A DNA stretch of 7,291 bases from Ignavibacteria bacterium (lineage in GTDB: Bacteria > Bacteroidota > Ignavibacteria > Tepidaquicellales > Tepidaquicellaceae): the NCBI GenBank assembly GCA_018058125.1, contig JAGPCH010000065.1, forward strand, positions 1 through 7,291. Reading direction: 5' to 3'. Under the pieces are notes generated by a model. It did not search any database and was not told the DNA's origin. It was given only the letters and a program-made list of their open reading frames with translations. The position numbers were made by a program, and so were the translations under genes. Below, one piece after another: positions 1 to 5,150 of this stretch. Positions within the stretch are counted from its first letter, which is position 1, and each line of letters starts with the position of its first letter.

Positions 1-19
1 TCTATCAAAATTTTTAAAT

Positions 20-739
20 TTAATTTTTAAGATTCAAAAGTTCCAGCATATCCTTTACAGCTTTTTCCAGTCCGGTGAATACTGCTCTTGAAATAACTGA
101 ATGTCCGATACTTATTTCACTGATCTCTGAAACAGCAACGATCGGTCTGACATTCTGATAATTCAATCCGTGTCCAGCAGTAACTATTAAACCAAGCTCT
201 GAAGCCATTCTAGAAGTAACTGCGATCTTACTTAACTCCGTCAGAATATCTTTTTCCGATCTTACATTCGCATATTTACCTGTATGGATTTCAATTATGT
301 CAGCTTTAATCTCAAAAGCCAGATCTACATTAGCCGGGATAGGATCAATAAATAGGCTTACAAGTATATCTTTCGAATGAAGTTCTGATATCATATTTTC
401 ATACCTGCTTTTATCGCCTGCAATATTCAACCCTCCTTCTGTCGTAAGCTCCTGTCTCTTTTCCGGAACAAGTGTCACAATTTCAGGAAGAGTCTCTATG
501 GCAATATTGAGCATTTCGTCAGTAGCTGCCATCTCAAGATCCAGTTTAGTTTTGACTACTTCTCTTAGCAATTTCAGGTCTCTGTCGTTAATATGCCTTC
601 TGTCCTCTCTTAAATGGCAGACAATACCTGCAGCACCGGCTATTTCACAAATACCTGCAGCAATTACCGGATCCGGTTCGTTTTCCCCGCGGGCTTCCCG
701 TATTGTGGCAATATGGTCTATATTAATTGCGAGTTTCAT
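20..739 (-). CDS. pdxJ: Pyridoxine 5'-phosphate synthase PdxJ
   Basis: PdxJ condenses 3-amino-2-oxopropyl phosphate with 1-deoxy-D-xylulose 5-phosphate to give pyridoxine 5'-phosphate, the last ring-forming step of the DXP-dependent vitamin B6 pathway in the cytosol. The 239-residue length matches the family, which folds as a TIM barrel. Visible signatures are NIDHIATIREARG (6-18), HLREDRRHI (42-50), DLEMA (67-71), LVPEKRQELTTEGG (90-103), SLFIDP (128-133), IHTGKYANV (151-159), AGHGLNY (188-194) and IGHSVISRA (211-219). H42, E69 and H190 sit where I recall the E. coli catalytic residues H45, E72 and H193, with a constant offset of three, so the enzyme looks intact. The ATG at 739 gives the standard N-terminus MKLAINIDH. 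No Shine-Dalgarno precedes it; the leader is nearly pure A/T. It is last in the row and separated from the CPBP gene by 100 bases. Other pdx genes are not in the window. Confidence 0.97.
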   Translation of the reverse strand: MKLAINIDHIATIREARGENEPDPVIAAGICEIAGAAGIVCHLREDRRHINDRDLKLLREVVKTKLDLEMAATDEMLNIAIETLPEIVTLVPEKRQELTTEGGLNIAGDKSRYENMISELHSKDILVSLFIDPIPANVDLAFEIKADIIEIHTGKYANVRSEKDILTELSKIAVTSRMASELGLIVTAGHGLNYQNVRPIVAVSEISEISIGHSVISRAVFTGLEKAVKDMLELLNLKN

Positions 740-793
740 GATTTTTAAAATAAAAAATTAAAATTGACAAAAAACATTTTGGTTTCAATTGGA

Positions 794-824
794 ATTATAA
801 ATTCATTAAAAGATAAAAATACAA
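794..824 (-). promoter_or_regulatory. Possible sigma-70-like promoter for pdxJ
   Basis: In the 100-base AT-rich gap between the CPBP stop and pdxJ, the minus strand carries a perfect TATAAT (799-794) and an upstream TTGTAT (824-819), 19 bases apart. This spacing is wider than the usual 17. Transcription would start about 45-50 bases before the pdxJ ATG. In DNA this rich in A and T such matches arise often by chance, and the Bacteroidota-type TAnnTTTG box is not evident, so this is only a candidate. No intrinsic terminator separates the CPBP gene from pdxJ, so readthrough from the upstream operon is equally possible. Confidence 0.22.
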
Positions 825-839
825 TTAATAAATAATAGG

Positions 840-1601
840 TCAGAAAAATAAATTAAAAAGATCCGATATACCTATTCCATATATATCTTTCTGAGATCTT
901 AAAATTGAAATACCGTCTATTGAAAACATCACAAGCCAGTGTAGCAGCCAGCAATATATAAATGATCTGCTTCTTAAAGCCTGTACTCCGAGTATCAGAC
1001 CTGCAAATATTGACGCAAACAATTCAACTTCAGGCTTACCTTTATGTAAAATAAAAAATGGTATCATCTGTATAAAAATTGAATAATAACCAAATTTTGA
1101 TTTTAATCCGAATAATGAATACCCTCTCCAGAAAAATTCCCATCCAAGCATATATATTAAAATACTCAATTCGTACAGCAAGAAGATCATGAGATTTTCA
1201 CTTACTTTAATACCGCCCTGAGGATAGGTAGAAGCAAAACTTGGCGATCCGGACACTATCCAGACTACAATCAACATAACTGCCATAAATAAACCTGCCG
1301 TAATAAATCCGAATTTTTTATCTCCCCACGTAAATCCAAACTCAGATAATTTTTGCTTGAATATGAATTTTATTGACAGAACCGGTAACAGAAACATTAA
1401 AAAACCATCCATCAAAAACCAGTATATTCTGGAATCAAATCTGTTTCTTCCGAAGTTTGAATAATAGAAAGTTGGTGATGAAACAGATAATGAAAGAAAT
1501 GTTATTATTGCAATTGAAAGGAAAATATAAACTATTTTAAAATCCAGTTTCCTTATTTCCTCATTTAATGACCTTAATTCAGATTTCAGATAATTTATCA
1601 A
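840..1601 (-). CDS. CPBP-family intramembrane metalloprotease homologue
   Basis: This is a 253-residue polytopic inner-membrane protein of the CPBP (CAAX protease and bacteriocin-processing, Abi/Rce1-like) family. Hydrophobic segments lie near 23-42, 58-80, 97-117, 135-152, 172-186, 194-208 and 212-228. The family motifs are present but altered. Motif 1, usually EExxxR, reads WEFFWR (154-159), so Trp replaces the first Glu. Motif 2 FxxxH is FFILH (182-186), followed by KGKPEVE (187-193). Motif 3, usually HxxxN, is HWLVM (221-225), with Met for Asn. Related subfamilies with WEFFxRG and HxGKPxxE exist as far as I recall, so this may be a legitimate variant rather than a dead enzyme; the substrate is unknown. 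The start is a TTG, two codons after the YbbR stop and in the same frame. No ATG occurs in frame before residue 64, and an AGGA (1615-1612) lies about 10 bases upstream. The tight spacing suggests translational coupling to the YbbR gene. Confidence 0.85.
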   Translation of the reverse strand: MINYLKSELRSLNEEIRKLDFKIVYIFLSIAIITFLSLSVSSPTFYYSNFGRNRFDSRIYWFLMDGFLMFLLPVLSIKFIFKQKLSEFGFTWGDKKFGFITAGLFMAVMLIVVWIVSGSPSFASTYPQGGIKVSENLMIFLLYELSILIYMLGWEFFWRGYSLFGLKSKFGYYSIFIQMIPFFILHKGKPEVELFASIFAGLILGVQALRSRSFIYCWLLHWLVMFSIDGISILRSQKDIYGIGISDLFNLFF

Positions 1602-1607
1602 TTGGTT

Positions 1608-2528
1608 TTATTCCTGTTTAGATTTGATTATGTATTGAAGTTTTTGAGGTTCCATTTTTAAAAGAGTAATATTATCCGGAAGTATTATTTCCGGAATAAT
1701 AAATCCAAGAGTATCATTTTCGATCTTTGAATATTCAATGTTAGCTTCAATATCCGCTAAAGTGATCTGACCCAGTTGATCTACTCCACCTCTTAGCGAG
1801 ACGCTGATATTAGGCGGGATCAGAAGAATTTCTTTATCAACAGGAAAGTTAAGTATATTTACAACAATATCCTCCAGGTTTTTTTCCGCTGAAAGCTGGA
1901 TCTTATACTTATAAGATACGATCTTTTCATCATACTTTATCAGATTTGAAAGTGTATCTTTAATATTAACTGTACCTGCAATATCCGAGTTTACATTATT
2001 AATGATCTTCTTTTCTGTCGGAATCCATTTTAATTTGTTAAGAAGATTAGCAGCTCCTTTTACCAGAACAGAATCAGGGATCAGTTCCGGATCACCAATT
2101 ATGCTGAATCCTTCTTTTAGATTAAGCTCAAGATTATTCTTTACCGGGATCCATTTTTCATAAACCTTATCAAAATTTATGCTTATCGTATCGGGATTAA
2201 TTTCTACTATTGAAACATTTTGAGGGATATTTAATCTGTCACTTACAAATTGTCCGGTAGATATCCTGGAATCTTTTTTGATTTTTGTGATATCAAGACT
2301 ATACTTAAGATCGCCTGCAAAAAGAATACTGATCAGATCCCATCCTTTTCCCTTTACTTTTACTTCAAGAGAATTTGGAATTTCCTCAACAAGAGCTTGT
2401 GAATTATTTGATCTCAGCTCCAATGGGATTGAGAAGTCAAGTGAATAACTTGAATTCAGATTTATATAAATCCATAGTGCAAAAGCAAAAATAAATGAAA
2501 GAAGAAACGTTTTGAAATTTTGATTCAT
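1608..2528 (-). CDS. YbbR-like domain protein (CdaR-like)
   Basis: This is a 306-residue membrane-anchored extracytoplasmic protein. A single N-terminal hydrophobic segment (about 8-24) with a lysine before it acts as an anchor. The rest reads as three YbbR-type beta repeats: roughly 30-120, 124-210 and 215-303. Each has a P-x-x-(L/V)-x-V-(K/R)-G-type strand (PNSLEVKVKG 51-60, PDSVLVKGA 151-159, PPNISVSLRGG 238-248), and repeats 1 and 3 end in a PxxL/I-type strand (PDTISINF 112-119, PQKLQYII 294-301). In Firmicutes, YbbR/CdaR proteins bind and regulate the diadenylate cyclase CdaA, and the genes are adjacent. Here no cyclase gene is in view, so the c-di-AMP link is only a family inference. 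The gene starts 16 bases after the GWxTD stop and ends 6 bases before the CPBP start, which implies one operon. The ATG at 2528 places the membrane segment correctly. No Shine-Dalgarno is seen. Confidence 0.85.
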   Translation of the reverse strand: MNQNFKTFLLSFIFAFALWIYINLNSSYSLDFSIPLELRSNNSQALVEEIPNSLEVKVKGKGWDLISILFAGDLKYSLDITKIKKDSRISTGQFVSDRLNIPQNVSIVEINPDTISINFDKVYEKWIPVKNNLELNLKEGFSIIGDPELIPDSVLVKGAANLLNKLKWIPTEKKIINNVNSDIAGTVNIKDTLSNLIKYDEKIVSYKYKIQLSAEKNLEDIVVNILNFPVDKEILLIPPNISVSLRGGVDQLGQITLADIEANIEYSKIENDTLGFIIPEIILPDNITLLKMEPQKLQYIIKSKQE

Positions 2529-2544
2529 AAAATATAAATATTTA

Positions 2545-3915
2545 TCAATATTTATTAATGAGTTCTTTCCAGTTGGGATTTTTTAGCTCCGTTCGTAATG
2601 TACTGTGTACAAGTCTGTACTCACTCAGGGAATGCTGAAATTCAACAAAGACACATTCTGCACCACCTTCTACGCTATGATAATTCCATACTTCATAACT
2701 TTTAGTTTCAGCTTCAAACGGATGTCTGTCAACATCCTCAGGTTTGCCATATATAATATAAATCCTTCCTCTGTCAGTTTTCCATCCTTCCACGTATGCT
2801 TCTTTAAATTGTCTGTTGGCTTCATCTACCCTTTTAAGATATGCTATCCTTGTTTCAAGCACCTGAGTTTCAGGATTCAAATCCTGGGATTTCCAGAATT
2901 CATATAACAGTTTTTTCTTATCATTGAGATTAGTCATTTGTTCATATCTTTCCTTAAATTTCTTACTTGAAATATAATAAATCTTTTCATACTCATCTTC
3001 TATTTCTGCTTCAGATCTTGTTATAAATATACTTTTCAGATAATCATCACTCTCGGTGATTGTGCTTCCGGAACTGTTATCCTGATAAATAAAGAATTTT
3101 TTTTCTTTTGACAAATTTACATTTTTAGCACTGTCAGAAATAGTGACAACAAAGTTATATGATCCTCTGTCCAGAGAATCTATTATAATTGTTCCATAAT
3201 CTGCCTTTGATTCATTTTTTCTGTTAACTCTTTTATCCTTTGATATGATTTTCTGATTATTGAGATTATAAACAGAATAATTAATTAAGTATTCATTTGA
3301 AATATTACTTTCTGTTAATCCATACAATTCAAAATAATAGTTCAGTTCATTCAGATTCATTCCATATAAAGCTGACGGATTTGGAACAATTTCAAGTGTA
3401 TTTTTATAAAACGGACTTTTATTATTATCTGATTTTTTTATTGAACTTGCTAATTCTATATCACTGATAGTAACACCTGACATGGTTGAATTACCTGTTG
3501 AAATTTCCTGGTCAAAATTATCAGCTTTCAGAGAATCTGCAAAATCACTTCCCTTAATACTTAATCTGTAATTTCCTTTATCCAGAAGATAATTGATTTG
3601 TCCAATTAACTTTTGATCATTCCTGCCGGCTGTATCATTAACTACCGAAGGACTTTTAAATAAATTTGAATATATGATACTGTTATTTGAAAGGTTTGTA
3701 ACATTTACATCTAATAATGCAGCTCCTTCATAGCTATTCCCATTCTGCTTATATAGCAGCGACTGCTGATTTACGGAATAATATATTTCCAGTATAAATT
3801 TTTCATCATCACTTTTGAATACAGAATAATCAAAATTAAAGAATATATCTTTCTGGCAGAAGCCATTGATATTCAAAATGAAAATCAAAACAATCGTTAT
3901 AAATAATTTTAACAT
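2545..3915 (-). CDS. GWxTD domain-containing secreted protein
   Basis: This is a 456-residue protein with a Sec signal peptide (about 1-20, hydrophobic core after MLK, probable cleavage around FC/QK; NGFC is not a good lipobox). Residues 22-280 look like beta-rich, Ig-like repeats with acidic, Asn-rich loops. An alpha-helical, charged stretch (about 289-375, including EFWKSQD near 339-345) leads into the GWxTD core: GWKTDRGRIYIIYG (377-390) followed by KPEDVDR, YEVWNY (407-412) and a C-terminal HSTLRTE. This architecture matches the GWxTD family known from Bacteroidota, Ignavibacteriota and Acidobacteriota, whose biochemical role is not established to my knowledge. It is likely periplasmic or outer-membrane associated. 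It is the first gene below the 3977-4010 terminator and probably heads the operon with the YbbR and CPBP genes. The stop is TGA. The ATG at 3915 is chosen because it gives the signal peptide directly; the two ATGs just upstream hit stops at once. Confidence 0.9.
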   Translation of the reverse strand: MLKLFITIVLIFILNINGFCQKDIFFNFDYSVFKSDDEKFILEIYYSVNQQSLLYKQNGNSYEGAALLDVNVTNLSNNSIIYSNLFKSPSVVNDTAGRNDQKLIGQINYLLDKGNYRLSIKGSDFADSLKADNFDQEISTGNSTMSGVTISDIELASSIKKSDNNKSPFYKNTLEIVPNPSALYGMNLNELNYYFELYGLTESNISNEYLINYSVYNLNNQKIISKDKRVNRKNESKADYGTIIIDSLDRGSYNFVVTISDSAKNVNLSKEKKFFIYQDNSSGSTITESDDYLKSIFITRSEAEIEDEYEKIYYISSKKFKERYEQMTNLNDKKKLLYEFWKSQDLNPETQVLETRIAYLKRVDEANRQFKEAYVEGWKTDRGRIYIIYGKPEDVDRHPFEAETKSYEVWNYHSVEGGAECVFVEFQHSLSEYRLVHSTLRTELKNPNWKELINKY

Positions 3916-3941
3916 TTTAGTAATTTAACATTTTACATTTT
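3912..3941 (-). repeat. Triplicated AAAATG start motif with two mini-ORFs in the GWxTD leader
   Basis: On the minus strand the motif AAAATGT occurs three times (3941-3935, 3934-3928 and 3918-3912). The last copy contains the annotated GWxTD start codon. The first ATG (3938) is followed at once by TAA. The second (3931) reads Met-Leu-Asn-Tyr and then TAA at 3919-3917, with one base before the true ATG at 3915. The second and third copies share AAAATGTTAAA and then TTA after zero or one extra A, as if the initiation region had been duplicated. No Shine-Dalgarno precedes any of the three. Whether the short ORFs are translated cannot be told from the sequence; AT-rich chance is the main alternative. 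Confidence 0.5.
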
Positions 3942-3976
3942 CTGTTGATCAGTATTTCGATATAATTATTAAAAAT

Positions 3977-4010
3977 TAAAAAGGTAATCAACGAATTGAT
4001 TACCTTTTTA
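3977..4010 (-). terminator. Intrinsic terminator of the PorV-like gene
   Basis: A perfect 15-bp inverted repeat (3977-3991 with 3996-4010) encloses a four-base loop. Read on the minus strand, the direction of the genes, the core is GGTAATCAA, loop TTCG, then TTGATTACC, with a 3' arm that runs straight into TTTTT. The stem continues through the A/T tracts, which pair with each other. The structure starts about 31 bases after the PorV-like stop at 4042 and lies about 60 bases before the GWxTD start. It should end the upstream transcription unit, so the GWxTD gene needs its own promoter or readthrough. I could not assign a convincing promoter in 3916-3976. The symmetrical A/T flanks would also permit termination on the plus strand, but no gene is there. 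Confidence 0.92.
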
Positions 4011-4041
4011 TATTAACTTATTTCGTTATTTAATTTTGTAC

Positions 4042-5076
4042 TTAGAATCCTAAAGTAATCGTAAAGTGCTGGTTGTCATCAAAGAAATTTTCCGAACCTT
4101 TATAAGCATAATCAAATCCGATGTTCATTGATCCGGCATTGTACAGTAACCCTGCGCCGAAAGTTAATCCGGAGAAAGCTCTGTCACTTGTATTATCCTG
4201 ATCAACGAATTGATATCCGCCTCTGATGTATACCAGTTTATTGTAATTATATTCAGCTCCCAGGTTGTAATCATCTGAAGAAAAACTGTTTGCCTGGTAT
4301 GTACCATTCAGCATTAAGTTATTCTTTTTGTCTAATCTGAAATCATAACTAAGTCCTAAAGAAAATGATGTTGGTAATTCAAAATCTTCAAGAATAATTG
4401 ATCTTGGTTCCAGATTCTGTCCCGGAGCTGAACCTGATGGCGGATAGAACGACTCAAGGTCTGCACCCGTAAATGCCATTGCAGGTCCGAGATTCAGTAA
4501 AGCTACACCGAACTGTAAACCGGAGCCGATTACATTGTACTGAATTCCGAAATCAAACGCCACGCCTTTTGCAGATTCACGACTGATCTCTTCATAGAGT
4601 AATTTCATTGTTGTACCAAAAGCGATCCTGTCTGTCATATTCCTTCCGTAGGATAATCCTATAGTAAGATATGTAGGCGAGAATGTCTCACCCGTTCCGT
4701 CAGGACTGTTGGCTGTAGTCACTTCTATGTCTCCGAAGCTCATTGCTTTGACTGAGACACCGAAAGTTCCTACATTTGGTAATTTATATGCACCTGCAAA
4801 ATAGTTAAGATCTATATCTGCAATGTACTTTTGATTGGAGAACATTACTTCTCCTGTCTTTGTGCTTAAATACGATAGTCCTGCAGGATTCCAGTAAATA
4901 GCATCCAGTCCTGTTGTTGTTGCAAGATTGGAGCCACCCATGGAAGTTCCTATAGAACCTACCGGAATAAGTAATTCCGCAGCAGATGACAGACCTATTT
5001 TATTTTTAGGACCGGCAACCAGGCAGTTACTTATAAGGGTTAGTGTTAGAAATATTGTAAAAACTATTTTTTTCAT
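4042..5076 (-). CDS. PorV/PorQ-family outer membrane beta-barrel protein
   Basis: This 344-residue outer-membrane protein belongs to the FadL-like PorV/PorQ (UPF0164) family. After a signal peptide (1-21, MKKIVFTIFLTLTL core, cleavage near LVA/G) comes the diagnostic N-terminal block: GLSSAAELLIPVGSIGTSMGGSN (28-50) and GLDAIYWNPAGLSYL (56-70). The rest alternates in beta-strand fashion, and the chain ends in FTITLGF, a terminal Phe typical of outer-membrane barrels. In the T9SS, PorV shuttles substrates from the translocon to the attachment complex and PorQ is an accessory barrel; which paralogue type this is cannot be decided here. A longer reading from 5100 would add MFFNKEKK and overlap the ribosome binding site, so the ATG at 5076 is chosen: AAGGAG lies six bases before it. 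The gene follows the T9SS cargo gene by about 75 bases and ends at a strong terminator, so the two probably share a transcript. Confidence 0.9.
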   Translation of the reverse strand: MKKIVFTIFLTLTLISNCLVAGPKNKIGLSSAAELLIPVGSIGTSMGGSNLATTTGLDAIYWNPAGLSYLSTKTGEVMFSNQKYIADIDLNYFAGAYKLPNVGTFGVSVKAMSFGDIEVTTANSPDGTGETFSPTYLTIGLSYGRNMTDRIAFGTTMKLLYEEISRESAKGVAFDFGIQYNVIGSGLQFGVALLNLGPAMAFTGADLESFYPPSGSAPGQNLEPRSIILEDFELPTSFSLGLSYDFRLDKKNNLMLNGTYQANSFSSDDYNLGAEYNYNKLVYIRGGYQFVDQDNTSDRAFSGLTFGAGLLYNAGSMNIGFDYAYKGSENFFDDNQHFTITLGF

Positions 5077-5082
5077 TTTTTT

Positions 5083-5088
5083 CTCCTT
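5083..5088 (-). promoter_or_regulatory. Strong Shine-Dalgarno deciding the PorV-like start
   Basis: The minus strand reads AAGGAG at 5088-5083, followed by six A residues and the ATG at 5076. It fixes the start at 5076 and excludes the upstream in-frame ATG at 5100, whose reading frame runs through this site. It is the only canonical Shine-Dalgarno among the visible starts: pdxJ, YbbR and GWxTD have none, and the CPBP gene has only AGGA. This suggests that the barrel protein is translated efficiently. Confidence 0.88.
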
Positions 5089-5112
5089 ATTAAAAAACAT
5101 TTAGTTTATTAG

Positions 5113-5139
5113 TATGCCTGCCCGAGAAAGGCAGGCATA
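5113..5139 (-). repeat. GC-rich palindrome between cargo and PorV-like genes
   Basis: A perfect 10-bp inverted repeat, TATGCCTGCC and GGCAGGCATA, encloses a seven-base loop. It stands out as an island rich in G and C inside an AT-rich 74-base spacer. On the minus strand no T-run follows directly (the first T6 starts about 15 bases later), so it is not a standard terminator. It lies about 12 bases after the cargo stop and 25 bases before the Shine-Dalgarno of the PorV-like gene. It could stabilise the 3' end of the upstream message, partly attenuate transcription, or be one copy of a dispersed palindromic element. TGCCTGCC/GGCAGGCA hairpins are, as I recall, frequent between genes in this superphylum; copy number cannot be judged from one window. 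Confidence 0.6.
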
Positions 5140-5150
5140 GTAAAGTTTAA

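Noticed and set aside
740..760. A/T-only inverted repeat before pdxJ as a terminator or operator
   Set aside because: TTTTTA/TAAAAA symmetry is expected in such AT-rich DNA, and there is no G-C stem.
498..761. 87-codon plus-strand open frame
   Set aside because: It is antisense to pdxJ, which is unmistakable; the low-complexity Ser/Ile composition fits a shadow frame.
2605..2907. 100-codon plus-strand open frame
   Set aside because: It lies inside the GWxTD coding region on the opposite strand, has no ribosome binding site and no family resemblance.
3916..3976. A promoter for the GWxTD operon between the terminator and the start
   Set aside because: Some TTGATT and TAATTA-like matches exist, but the -35 match lies within the terminator stem and none stands out from the AT-rich background, although a promoter is expected here.
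5077..5100. Upstream ATG at 5100 as start of the PorV-like gene
   Set aside because: It would add MFFNKEKK before a complete signal peptide and its coding sequence would cover the strong AAGGAG that serves the ATG at 5076.
5109..5138. Nine-codon ORF MPAFLGQAY on the minus strand
   Set aside because: It is wholly formed by the palindrome at 5113-5139 and has no ribosome binding site; most likely a by-product of the hairpin.
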